In this document: piece by piece, positions 35,226 to 43,178 of the stretch
Layout: the number at the start of each line of letters is the position of its first letter
Numbering within the stretch: the stretch's first letter is position 1
Source of the DNA: an uncultured Bacteroidota bacterium
GTDB lineage: Bacteria; Bacteroidota; Bacteroidia; Flavobacteriales; Flavobacteriaceae
DNA: 50,433 nucleotides
Assembly: GCA_902617285.1 (NCBI GenBank)
Contig: CACMVZ010000007.1
Span: forward strand, 1-50,433
Direction of reading: 5' to 3'
Made by a program: the position numbers and the translations under genes
Notes under the pieces: model-generated
Database searches by the model: none
Told to the model about the DNA's origin: nothing
What the model saw: only the letters and a program-made list of their open reading frames with translations

Positions 35226-35519
35226 ATGGACAAAGAAAACATACTTTCAAATTTTCAATCAAAGGCAAAAAACGCAGCTCCAATAGGAGGTGTTATTAAG
35301 TTTGAGATTGACGGTAATACTATCTGTATCGATGGGACTGGATCTGAAAATAAAATTTTATTAGAAGATATGGAGGCTGATTGTACTATTACTATGGCAG
35401 GTTCTTTAATGGAGGATCTCAAAAATGGTAAGGTTAACCCAATGATGGCAGTTATGAGTGGAAAACTCAAAATTAAGGGTGATCAGGGACTTGCAATGAA
35501 GCTTCAGGCTTTTATGTAA
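35226..35519 (+). CDS. SCP-2 sterol-transfer family protein
   Basis: A 97-residue protein consisting of one SCP2-like domain. The FEIDGNTICIDGTG strand pair, ADCTITMAGSLMEDLKNGKVNPMMAVMSGKLKIKGD, and the C-terminal AMKLQAFM helix are characteristic. SCP2 domains carry lipids or acyl-CoA in a hydrophobic tunnel. It is divergent from the fadN-fadA operon, so a role in fatty acyl handling is likely (inference). It might be coregulated with that operon from the shared 69-bp gap. Confidence 0.9.
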   Translation: MDKENILSNFQSKAKNAAPIGGVIKFEIDGNTICIDGTGSENKILLEDMEADCTITMAGSLMEDLKNGKVNPMMAVMSGKLKIKGDQGLAMKLQAFM

Positions 35520-35571
35520 AAACCTTTTTTTAGAATTTTGTAAACTGATTTAATTTTTTTCATACATTTAA

Positions 35572-35787
35572 TTGACTATTAAACCAGTGTTCGAAAAAAT
35601 TAACCTAAAGATAAACCGTTCCAAAGTTAGCTATGCTATTACTTTGGCTAAGTCCTTAACTTCAAAGGACCCAGCCTATATAAACAAAATCTGGGCGTTA
35701 TGTGGTTTTAAATCAAAACAAGAGTTTGATAATAATTTTAAGCGCATACATGGTATTACGTTTAAAGACTATGTCGATAAGCTTTAG
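35572..35787 (+). CDS. minimal AraC-type helix-turn-helix protein
   Basis: A 71-residue protein whose C-terminal half matches the second helix-turn-helix of AraC regulators: IWALCGFKSKQEFDNNFK followed by RIHGITFKDYVDKL (residues 42-71). The ligand domain and complete first HTH are missing. An in-frame stop immediately precedes the TTG at 35572, so the gene must start there or at GTG 35587; no ATG is available. It may be a real small DNA-binding protein, or a remnant of a longer regulator. It lies 52 bases after the SCP2 gene and 45 before the phosphoesterase. Confidence 0.6.
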   Translation: MTIKPVFEKINLKINRSKVSYAITLAKSLTSKDPAYINKIWALCGFKSKQEFDNNFKRIHGITFKDYVDKL

Positions 35788-35817
35788 TATTAATTATCTC
35801 AAATTATAATCTTTAAG

Positions 35818-35825
35818 TAAATTTG
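35818..35825 (+). promoter_or_regulatory. -7 element next to the LpxH-like start codon
   Basis: TAAATTTG fits TAnnTTTG exactly. It ends 7 bases before the GTG start at 35833, so the transcript would be leaderless or nearly so. A weak TTTAG at 35793-35797, about 20 bases upstream, might be the -33 box. Confidence 0.35.
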
Positions 35826-35832
35826 CAAACTA

Positions 35833-36672
35833 GTGAAACGTAATATAGACATACTAGTTATCTCTGATTTACATCTTGGGACCTATGGCTCTGAAGCTGA
35901 TGAAGTTTTGTCTTATTTAAAAACAATTGAGGCAAAGAAAATTGTAATCAATGGAGACTTTGTGGATATTTTATTATTCAATAAAAAGTATTGGCCAAAC
36001 TCTCATATGAAAGTTGTAAAATACTTTCTAGATCTAATATCTCAAGGTAAAGAAATCCATTATGTAGTTGGTAATCACGACGAACTATTGAGAAAGTTTT
36101 TAAATTTTAAAATTCAAAACTTTCAAATTGTCAATCAAGTAGTTTTAGATACTGATGAAGGAAAAGTTTGGATTTTTCATGGTGATGTTTTTGATTTTTC
36201 TATTCAAACACAATGGATAACTAAATTTGCAGGATTTGTTTATGATTATATGATAATGTTCAATAGTTGGCTTAATAAAAAAATAATGAAACCTCTAGGA
36301 GGAAGAAGATTAAATTTCTCAAAAGCTATTAAAGCCAATGTAAAAACTGCTGTCCAGTATTTTAGCAATTTTGAGAGAGTAGCTGCTGAAACAGCTCATA
36401 AAAATGGATATAAATATGTGGTCTTGGGACATATTCATACTCCAAAAATTGAATCCTTTGATGTAGATGGTGATGAAATTATTTACATGAATTCAGGAGA
36501 CTGGTTAGAAAGTTTATCATCTTTAGAATATGTAGACAATAAATGGTCCATATATAATCACACTCGAACTGAGGCTGATTTCAATAATGATGAGGAATCT
36601 AAAATTGAAATGACAACTAAGGAGCTTTATAAGGACATGATTGAAGAGTTTAAAATCCTTCAGGATAAATGA
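35833..36672 (+). CDS. LpxH-like UDP-2,3-diacylglucosamine diphosphatase family metallophosphoesterase
   Basis: A 279-residue calcineurin-like phosphoesterase. The metal motifs appear in order: SDLHLG (D12, H14), NGDFVD (D42), VGNHDE (N81, H82), FHGD (H116) and GHIHTP near residue 203. This set fits the UDP-2,3-diacylglucosamine diphosphatase family that makes lipid X in lipid A synthesis, but substrate is not proved by sequence. The start is GTG at 35833. It overlaps the following glycosyltransferase gene in an ATGA junction, suggesting an envelope-related pair. Confidence 0.85.
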   Translation: MKRNIDILVISDLHLGTYGSEADEVLSYLKTIEAKKIVINGDFVDILLFNKKYWPNSHMKVVKYFLDLISQGKEIHYVVGNHDELLRKFLNFKIQNFQIVNQVVLDTDEGKVWIFHGDVFDFSIQTQWITKFAGFVYDYMIMFNSWLNKKIMKPLGGRRLNFSKAIKANVKTAVQYFSNFERVAAETAHKNGYKYVVLGHIHTPKIESFDVDGDEIIYMNSGDWLESLSSLEYVDNKWSIYNHTRTEADFNNDEESKIEMTTKELYKDMIEEFKILQDK

Positions 36673-37685
36673 AAATTCTATATGCAATTCAGACTACAGG
36701 TAATGGTCATTTGGCTAGAGCTCAAAACATTATTCCAAAAATCAAAGAAGTAGCTGAACTTGAAATAATCACAAGTGGACCTAAAAATGACTTTTTACTA
36801 GAAGAAAAACCTATCAAGCATTTTACTGGTGTTACTTTTTTTTACACCGATAATGGATCAGTTAATTGGCTGAAAACTGTTTTTCTAAATAATTATTTTA
36901 GATTATTAAAAGAGATTTTATCATGCCCTGTAAACAAATATGATTTAATAATAAATGATTTTGAACCAGTTTCTGCATGGTCTGCAAAATTTAATAATGT
37001 TAAGTGTTTTGAATTAACTAACCAATATTCCATGAGTCTTAAAAACACTCCTAGACCAAAGAATTATAACAGGCTTGTATTATGGGCAATAAATTTTATA
37101 ATACCTACTAAACTTGGATATGGATATCATTATAAAAAATACACAGATAGAATTTTTTATCCAATAATTAGAAATAAAATTAGGGATCTGAAAGTAACAA
37201 CTAGTGATGAAATAATTGTCTATTTACCCACCTATTCTCCTTCAAATTTAATAGAGATTATTAATCAATTACCTATTAAGAAAACATGGACTATTTTTTC
37301 TCTTGATAATGATAAAAAAGAAATAATATCTGGAGTAAATGTTGAACCTCTTTCTGAAGATTTATTTTTAAGGAAATTTGCTTCTTGTTATGGAATTGTA
37401 TGTGCTGGTGGTTTTGCTACAACTTCAGAGGCAATATTTCTAGGTAAACCTATGATTGTTGTTCCTGTAGAAGGTCAAATAGAACAGCAGTTTAATGCTG
37501 CGGCTTTAAAGAAAGAAGGAGTAACAGTAATTGATAGGTTTTCAAAAAAAAACATAGACATTATTTCTAATTGGATTAAGTCACCAAAAGTGATAGAAAT
37601 AAAATATAAAGATGAATCCAAAAAAATAATTGATACAATTATAAATGACTACTCAAACTTAAACAAAACCTACCATGGAAAATGA
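36669..37685 (+). CDS. glycosyltransferase family 28-like (GT-B) protein
   Basis: A 338-residue GT-B-fold protein. The N-terminal ILYAIQTTGNGHLARAQNI loop resembles the substrate loop of MurG-like and MJ1255-type transferases. The C-terminal CAGGFATTSEAIFLGKPMIVVPVEGQIEQQFNA block (about residues 252-284) is the donor-nucleotide site. NDFEP near residue 97 is conserved in this group. The acceptor is unknown. It starts within the stop of the LpxH-like gene, and its end overlaps the DinB-like gene by 11 bases. Confidence 0.85.
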   Translation: MKILYAIQTTGNGHLARAQNIIPKIKEVAELEIITSGPKNDFLLEEKPIKHFTGVTFFYTDNGSVNWLKTVFLNNYFRLLKEILSCPVNKYDLIINDFEPVSAWSAKFNNVKCFELTNQYSMSLKNTPRPKNYNRLVLWAINFIIPTKLGYGYHYKKYTDRIFYPIIRNKIRDLKVTTSDEIIVYLPTYSPSNLIEIINQLPIKKTWTIFSLDNDKKEIISGVNVEPLSEDLFLRKFASCYGIVCAGGFATTSEAIFLGKPMIVVPVEGQIEQQFNAAALKKEGVTVIDRFSKKNIDIISNWIKSPKVIEIKYKDESKKIIDTIINDYSNLNKTYHGK

Positions 37686-38232
37686 ACTAGATAATTTAAA
37701 GTTTCCTATTGGAAAATATAAAGCGATACTTGATTTTAATTTCTCAAGAACAGTTGAAGACATTAAAACACTAGAGTCATTTTATGGTGATCTTAGAGAG
37801 TGCGTAAAAGGTCTTGACAAGACTGATTTTAAAAAATCTTATAGAGATGGGGGAATGAATATTGCTCAAATTATTCACCATTTTTGTGATACACACACAT
37901 ATGCGTTCTTAAGAACAAAACATACATTATTAGAGGAAAATCCTAGCGTTAAAATGTATGAAGTAGCTGAGTTTTTGACTACTCCTGATTCAAATGTATT
38001 AGACGTAAAAGATAGTTTAAATGTAATTGACGGAATTCATGCTAAATGGGTTAGCCTATTAAAGACATTATCTGAGGAAGATTTCAAAAAAACTTACTAT
38101 CACTCATCCAGAGATAAAAATATAATTCTTCATGAGCATGTTGGAATGTATGCATGGCACACTAAGCATCATATTGAGCATATTAAAATGGCTAAGAAGA
38201 ACATTAAACAAAAAGGGAAAAGAGTCAAATAA
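37675..38232 (+). CDS. DinB/YfiT family putative metal-dependent hydrolase or thiol transferase
   Basis: A 185-residue four-helix-bundle protein of the DinB/YfiT group. Near the start is a YfiT-like LKFPIGKYKA segment, followed by the metal-ligand IIHHFCDTH (H68, H69 and H74 region), then YAWHTKHHIEHI (H162, H165, H166, H169). YfiT-like proteins include bacillithiol-S-transferases, but the thiol used by this organism is unknown. The ATG lies 11 bases inside the glycosyltransferase gene. It ends just before the terminator at 38233. Confidence 0.87.
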   Translation: MENELDNLKFPIGKYKAILDFNFSRTVEDIKTLESFYGDLRECVKGLDKTDFKKSYRDGGMNIAQIIHHFCDTHTYAFLRTKHTLLEENPSVKMYEVAEFLTTPDSNVLDVKDSLNVIDGIHAKWVSLLKTLSEEDFKKTYYHSSRDKNIILHEHVGMYAWHTKHHIEHIKMAKKNIKQKGKRVK

Positions 38233-38257
38233 AAAAGCCCCCTTAGAGGAGGCTTTT
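38233..38257. terminator. bidirectional intrinsic terminator
   Basis: AAAAGCC (38233-38239) pairs with GGCTTTT (38251-38257), with further C-G pairs around a short loop. On the - strand the stem is followed by an uninterrupted T run ending the tRNA-Gly/tRNA-Leu transcript; on the + strand the shorter TTTT tail ends the DinB-like transcript. It is placed precisely between the two convergent units. Confidence 0.8.
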
Positions 38258-38260
38258 CTG

Positions 38261-38346
38261 TACTCGAGGCGGGACTTGAACCCGCACGAACATTACTGCT
38301 CATTGGATTTTAAGTCCAACGTGTCTACCAATTCCACCACTCGAGC
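38261..38346 (-). tRNA. tRNA-Leu (anticodon TAA)
   Basis: An 86-base class II tRNA. GCTCGAG and CTCGAGT form the acceptor stem with a first-position G-U pair and discriminator A. The anticodon arm TTGGA-CTTAAAA-TCCAA gives TAA, reading UUA, the main leucine codon in this AT-rich genome. A long variable arm and the T arm with GGTTCAAGTCC are visible. It is 4 bases downstream of tRNA-Gly and probably comes from the same transcript. Confidence 0.96.
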
Positions 38347-38350
38347 ATTG

Positions 38351-38423
38351 AGCGAAAGACGGGATTCGAACCCGCGACCCTCACCTTGGCAAGGTGATGC
38401 TCTACCAGCTGAGCTACTTTCGC
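38351..38423 (-). tRNA. tRNA-Gly (anticodon GCC)
   Basis: A 73-base tRNA. Acceptor arms GCGAAAG and CTTTCGC pair fully, with discriminator U as is usual for bacterial tRNA-Gly. The anticodon arm TCACC-TTGCCAA-GGTGA carries GCC, and the T arm has GGTTCGAATCC. CCA is not encoded. It is the first gene of a two-tRNA unit. Confidence 0.97.
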
Positions 38424-38431
38424 AGAGAATG

Positions 38432-38439
38432 CAAATTTA
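38432..38439 (-). promoter_or_regulatory. -7 element upstream of tRNA-Gly
   Basis: On the - strand this reads TAAATTTG, an exact TAnnTTTG match, 8 bases before the tRNA-Gly 5' end. No clear -33 TTG lies at standard spacing, but the location fits the start of the tRNA-Gly/tRNA-Leu transcript. Confidence 0.4.
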
Positions 38440-38473
38440 TAATAATTTAACTTATATGAGAAGTATAAATAAA

Positions 38474-39205
38474 TTAATCTTTACCAATTTCTGTCTTTGA
38501 AAGTGCAAGCGCAGTTTGATACTCATTCTTTTGATCATTTAGGAATCTAGTATACATCCCCACATATATTCTAGACTGAGATAATGCTCCATATAATTCA
38601 TTTGAAAGATAATACTGTCTATTGAATCTAAATCTAGTTAGTTCTTGCTGGCCATAGATTTCACCATCGTAGGAGTTATAATTAAATTGTATTCTGAAAT
38701 TTCCCATGATTTGTCGTCTCCAAAGCAAATTAAAGTTATCTATCTCTGTTGAAGTTGCATAGTTTCTTTTCTTTTTATGAGTATACATATTCAAAAGAAG
38801 TGACTTTAACTCCTCATTCTCTATGAGGTTAAATGTACCATTTGAAATTAACTGATTAAAAATACCATCTTGAGGAAAAAAAGAAGTTCCAATTTGAATT
38901 TGAAGAAGTACTTCTGCTACCTCACGATCAGTAAGTAGTGTGTGATTATTATTTATATCGTCTAAAAGTTTAATCAAGTTCTTGTCTGATTTATCCAAAC
39001 CTTCAAGGATGATTTCTATTTGGTTGATATCACCTTCCAATGTTTTAGTTAGATCAGTTAGCAAATAGTTTTTTTCCTGTTTAGTAATATTAACTTGTCT
39101 TCTTTGTTCAAGATAAAATGATAATAGTACACTTAGAATAATTACAATTGCTTGGACTACATTATTTCTAAGAAATGATTTAAATGTATTGATTGTTTTG
39201 GTCAT
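38474..39205 (-). CDS. DUF6090-like membrane-anchored protein
   Basis: A 243-residue protein with one N-terminal membrane helix (about residues 14-31, VVQAIVIILSVLLSFYLEQ) and a long, mostly helical, charged domain outside. This plan, including the helix followed by a charged EQRRQ and the later FFPQDGIFNQLISNGTFNLIEN segment, resembles the DUF6090 family of Flavobacteriia, of unknown function. It starts 18 bases after the zincin-like lipoprotein gene and is last in the mutS operon; a link to that protein is inferred from position only. Confidence 0.65.
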   Translation of the reverse strand: MTKTINTFKSFLRNNVVQAIVIILSVLLSFYLEQRRQVNITKQEKNYLLTDLTKTLEGDINQIEIILEGLDKSDKNLIKLLDDINNNHTLLTDREVAEVLLQIQIGTSFFPQDGIFNQLISNGTFNLIENEELKSLLLNMYTHKKKRNYATSTEIDNFNLLWRRQIMGNFRIQFNYNSYDGEIYGQQELTRFRFNRQYYLSNELYGALSQSRIYVGMYTRFLNDQKNEYQTALALSKTEIGKD

Positions 39206-39223
39206 ACCTAAAAATATAAAAGT

Positions 39224-40342
39224 TTATTCATATATAGATAAATCTAAGTTTAACGAGTCGAAATATTTAAACCTATTTAAACATATTGAAAGAATTGTAT
39301 CTCTTAATGAACTTGTTATTCTTTCAGGAAAATATTTAACAGCAATATATGCTTGAAAGGTCTCCGCTATATCTTCTGATTCTGGATTATCTTTAGCATA
39401 AGTTGATAGATAATTTCCATCTAGGTAAACAGCATCATTCCAGCCTCTCTGACCATAAACATAGGGATCAATAGATAAGTGTGTCGCTTCATGGATAAAC
39501 AATTCTTCTGTCCTGTCACCATCTGGCCTTGTCTCTACAATATTGTTCAACCAATCAGTATGAAATGTAATATTCGCATAAGATAAGTCCTCATTTCTTT
39601 GTGCAGATGCAACTTCCTCACCTTTTAAAAATTCAATTGAATTAATATTTTTTCTTAATTCTTTTCCAAGTTGCCCCATTAAAGGTGCATATTTTTGTTC
39701 CATGTTTAATGCTTCTTCTTGAGTAAACTCAGAATATATTTCAAAATCAACAGAAAGGCCATCACCAAAGATTACCTCATATACATGAGCAGGATAAGTT
39801 ATAAAATCAGAAATAGATTTATCGTAAAACATCCTATCCAAAATTCCTTGGTAAGTGGATGATGAATAGACAGTATAATCAGAAGATTTAATTAAGTCTG
39901 GAAGATCCCAAATAGTACCAGAAAATGGAGGATCAGATATTTCAATTTGATTAAAAATATATACTCCATCCTCTGCCCCTTGGGCTTGAATTAGATAAAG
40001 CTGATCTTGAAGCTCAGAAAGCTGAACTGTTAGATTATTGTTTTCAGAGTCAAGAATTAAATTTTCATCTGATAGCAATTCTATTTGATTTAAATAATAT
40101 TCAATTTGACCTTGAAAACCATTTAGCTGATTATTTAGATTTTCAATTTGACTTGATAAAAGATTATTTTGATAGGTAAGTTGATTAATTTGAAATGAAT
40201 AATCATTAATTTGAGAGTTTAGCCTGGAGATATTTGCTTGAAGATCAAGTATAGTTTGATTAAGCTGATTTATCTCATCTTCTTTTGAACATGAATTAAT
40301 AATTATAAAAAATATTAAAATTAGAAGTTTATAATTTTTCAT
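39224..40342 (-). CDS. coiled-coil surface lipoprotein with zincin-type metallopeptidase motif
   Basis: A 372-residue lipoprotein. The signal peptide ends at C18, and the following SKEDE fits the acidic export signal that sends Bacteroidota lipoproteins to the cell surface. Residues about 21-120 form a long coiled coil of Ile/Leu heptads with Asn and Gln. The C-terminal domain carries HEATH (H284, E285, H288) and, 35 residues on, SEDIAETF, whose E323 is placed like the third zinc ligand of anthrax lethal-factor-type peptidases. I recognise no named family. Activity is inferred. It overlaps the Smr-like gene by 14 bases. Confidence 0.7.
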   Translation of the reverse strand: MKNYKLLILIFFIIINSCSKEDEINQLNQTILDLQANISRLNSQINDYSFQINQLTYQNNLLSSQIENLNNQLNGFQGQIEYYLNQIELLSDENLILDSENNNLTVQLSELQDQLYLIQAQGAEDGVYIFNQIEISDPPFSGTIWDLPDLIKSSDYTVYSSSTYQGILDRMFYDKSISDFITYPAHVYEVIFGDGLSVDFEIYSEFTQEEALNMEQKYAPLMGQLGKELRKNINSIEFLKGEEVASAQRNEDLSYANITFHTDWLNNIVETRPDGDRTEELFIHEATHLSIDPYVYGQRGWNDAVYLDGNYLSTYAKDNPESEDIAETFQAYIAVKYFPERITSSLRDTILSICLNRFKYFDSLNLDLSIYE

Positions 40343-40556
40343 ATTGTATTATCATTTCTCCTGGATTATGAGGTGGAATATAATAAGAGAACCCATACTT
40401 ATTACATATTTGATCAATTATTTTATTTTGCATCACTGGTGAATTCCCTGTTATCACTGTTAGACTCACACTACCCTTAGTTGAATTTAAAAGCATGTAC
40501 TCCTCAATTAATTCAAGTCCCTCCGGATGTGTTTTTCCGTGTAAATCAATCTCCAT
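40329..40556 (-). CDS. stand-alone Smr-like domain protein
   Basis: A 75-residue protein comparable to a trimmed Smr (small MutS-related) domain: IDLHGKTHPEGLELIEEY at the start corresponds to the LDLHG motif, and VITGNSPVMQNKIIDQI corresponds to the TGxG/HGKG region, but without its usual glycines. Smr domains often have nuclease activity, so the altered second motif leaves activity open. It overlaps the mutS end by 11 bases and the lipoprotein gene by 14. Smr domains are normally fused to MutS2; here the domain is separate and follows MutS1. Confidence 0.75.
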   Translation of the reverse strand: MEIDLHGKTHPEGLELIEEYMLLNSTKGSVSLTVITGNSPVMQNKIIDQICNKYGFSYYIPPHNPGEMIIQYEKL

Positions 40557-43134
40557 CTTTTATTTCTTTTTTTATCTGGTTTAATTTCAAAAGCGCCTCA
40601 ACAGGACTTAAATTATCAATATCCAAGTCTTCAATAATTTTTCTTATCTCTTGCATTTTGGGATCTTCTATATCAAAAAAACTTAGCTGAAGGTTATCAT
40701 CGATTTTATCTTCTTTTAAATTCTTAGGCCTGCTAGTTTCCATAAGTTTTAACTTATTTTCAGCTGAGCTTAACACAAGTCTTGGCATTCCAGCCATCTT
40801 AGCAACATGTATTCCAAAACTATGATTACTGCCTCCTTTAACTAGTTTTCTTAAAAAGATAACATCATCTTTTGTCTCTTTTACACTAACATTAAAATTT
40901 CTTATTCCCTTATATATTGACTCCATTTCATTTAAATCATGGTAATGAGTTGCAAAAAGAACATGAGGTTTTAATTTATTTTCATGTAAAAACTCAGCTA
41001 TTGCCCAAGCTATAGAGATACCGTCGTAGGTACTTGTACCTCTTCCAATTTCATCAAGTAGAATTAAACTATTTCCTGTTAGATTATTCAAAATTGATGC
41101 TGTTTCATTCATTTCAACCATAAAGGTTGATTCACCCATAGAGATATTATCACTTGCACCGACTCTTGTAAAAATTCTATCAATTAAGGAAAATGTCATC
41201 TCTTGTGCAGGGACAAAACTACCTATTTGAGCTAGTATAGTAATCAAAGCTGTTTGTCTTAAAATTGCAGATTTACCAGACATATTTGGGCCAGTAATCA
41301 TTATAATTTGCTGATCGGTATCAAGAAATATATCGTTAGGAATATATCTTTCTCCAGGAGGAAGATTTGCTTCAATCACAGGGTGTCTTCCTGCAATAAT
41401 TTCAATTTTTTTTGTACTTGTTATTTTGGGGCAACAATATTTATATCTAACTGCTCTTTTTGAGAAAGAATTTAAAATATCAATTATAGAAATTTTATCT
41501 GAAACTAATTTTAATGTTGAAAGGCTATCTTGAAGATTATCTAACAATTTTAAAAATAACTTAAGCTCAAGATCTTTAATTTTTTCATCTGCATTTATTA
41601 TTTTCTCTTCATACTCTTTTAATTCCTGTGTTATATATCTTTCAGCATTAACAAGAGTTTGCTTTCTTATCCAGTCTTCAGGAACTTTATCTTTATGAGT
41701 ATTTCTTACCTCAATGTAATATCCAAAAACATTATTAAATGAGATCTTTAATGACGGAATATTAGTTTTTTTTGTCTCCCTTTCAAGGATTTGATTTAGA
41801 TATTCTTTACCTGAAGATCTTATCTCCCTAAGACCATTAAGTTCTTTTGAGAAACCATCTTTAATAAAATCTCCTTTCAATATTGAAACCGGAGAATCAT
41901 CCTTTAAGGTCTTAGATATTTCTTTTATTATGCTTTTAGAATTGGGTAATGATTTACCATAATTTTTTAAAACACCACTGTAAACTAAAAGAGAGTCTTT
42001 TATTAAGTCTACGTTTTCTAATGAACTTTTTAAATTAACAAGCTCTCTGGGTGAAACTTTATATGTAGCAATTTTTGACATTAACCTTTCTATATCTGAA
42101 ATATTATTTAGGTTGATATCAAGCAGCCTACTTATTTCATCATCACTCATTATTGATTGAACAATTTCTTGTCTTTTCTTTATCTCTTTTTTATCAATTA
42201 ATGGAAAAGCAATCCAACTTTTAAGTTTTCTTGAACCCATGCTAGTTATTGTCTCATCAATTGTATCAGAAAGGTTAAAACCATTTATAGAATTTGAATT
42301 AAACAATTCAAGATTTTTCATGGTAAATCTGTCCATCCATACATACGACTCTGGAAATATCCTTTGAAGACTTGAGATATGAGTAAGATTATTATGCTCT
42401 GTATCATCTAAATAATGAATTATTGAACCTGCAGCTACAACACCAAGCTTTATATCCTCGACACCAAAACCTTTCAAACTATTTGTATTAAAATGATCAA
42501 GCAACTTATTTTCTGAATAAGAGTTATCGTAAACCCAATCATCTAATGGATATACATTGTATGAGTTTCCAAGTAACTCAAAAAATTTATTTTTTGATGG
42601 TTTTGAAACCAATATTTCATTAGGAGAAAAGTTTGAAATTAGCTGATCAATTAATTTTAGATCACCTTGTGATACGTAGAAGTCACCAGTAGATACATCA
42701 ATAAATGAAATTCCAAATTCATTTTTTTCTATGTGGACAGAAGCTAAATAATTATTTTTCTTCTGATCAAGGACTCCATCATTAATTGCTATTCCTGGAG
42801 TAACTATTTCCGTGACTCCTCTTTTGACAATTTTTTTTGTAAGCTTTGGGTCTTCCAGTTGATCGCAAACTGCAACTCTATTTCCTGCCTTAACTAGTTT
42901 AGGAAGATAGTTTTCAATTGAGTGATGGGGAAATCCAGCTAGCTCAACCTCACTACTTGAACCGGCTCCTCTTTTAGTCAAAACTATACCTAAAATCTTT
43001 GATGATAATATTGCATCTTCACCAAAAGTTTCATAAAAATCACCTACTCTAAACAGTAGTATAGTATCAGGATATTTAGATTTAATATCATTATACTGTT
43101 TCATCAAAGGTGTGATTTTACTCGTTTTAGTCAC
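40546..43134 (-). CDS. mutS: DNA mismatch repair ATPase MutS
   Basis: An 862-residue MutS1. The mismatch-reading Phe-x-Glu motif is at F33-E35 (VGDFYETFG), followed by connector, lever and clamp regions, then the ABC-type ATPase with Walker A GPNMSGKS (near residue 612), LLDEIGRGTSTYDG (Walker B/D-loop) and FATHYHDL. A C-terminal helix-turn-helix tail follows. The annotated start is GTG (complement of 43132-43134); an in-frame ATG ten codons later at LMKQYN is the alternative. It heads a four-gene - strand operon. Confidence 0.97.
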   Translation of the reverse strand: MTKTSKITPLMKQYNDIKSKYPDTILLFRVGDFYETFGEDAILSSKILGIVLTKRGAGSSSEVELAGFPHHSIENYLPKLVKAGNRVAVCDQLEDPKLTKKIVKRGVTEIVTPGIAINDGVLDQKKNNYLASVHIEKNEFGISFIDVSTGDFYVSQGDLKLIDQLISNFSPNEILVSKPSKNKFFELLGNSYNVYPLDDWVYDNSYSENKLLDHFNTNSLKGFGVEDIKLGVVAAGSIIHYLDDTEHNNLTHISSLQRIFPESYVWMDRFTMKNLELFNSNSINGFNLSDTIDETITSMGSRKLKSWIAFPLIDKKEIKKRQEIVQSIMSDDEISRLLDINLNNISDIERLMSKIATYKVSPRELVNLKSSLENVDLIKDSLLVYSGVLKNYGKSLPNSKSIIKEISKTLKDDSPVSILKGDFIKDGFSKELNGLREIRSSGKEYLNQILERETKKTNIPSLKISFNNVFGYYIEVRNTHKDKVPEDWIRKQTLVNAERYITQELKEYEEKIINADEKIKDLELKLFLKLLDNLQDSLSTLKLVSDKISIIDILNSFSKRAVRYKYCCPKITSTKKIEIIAGRHPVIEANLPPGERYIPNDIFLDTDQQIIMITGPNMSGKSAILRQTALITILAQIGSFVPAQEMTFSLIDRIFTRVGASDNISMGESTFMVEMNETASILNNLTGNSLILLDEIGRGTSTYDGISIAWAIAEFLHENKLKPHVLFATHYHDLNEMESIYKGIRNFNVSVKETKDDVIFLRKLVKGGSNHSFGIHVAKMAGMPRLVLSSAENKLKLMETSRPKNLKEDKIDDNLQLSFFDIEDPKMQEIRKIIEDLDIDNLSPVEALLKLNQIKKEIKDGD

Positions 43135-43178
43135 TGTTTTGTATTTATGCTAATGTAAATATTTTTATTTTTACTCTA

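Noticed and set aside
35572-35787. Frameshifted full AraC regulator
   Set aside because: The 52 bases upstream and the adjoining SCP2 gene contain no remaining AraC domain in any frame, so only a short HTH protein is supported.
38132-38500. A + strand reading frame of 122 codons
   Set aside because: It starts inside the DinB-like gene and reads across the terminator, tRNA-Leu and tRNA-Gly, so it is not a gene.
40006-40283. Low-complexity DNA in the lipoprotein gene that looks like a tandem repeat
   Set aside because: It encodes coiled-coil heptads rich in Leu, Ile, Asn and Gln; there is no strict DNA period.
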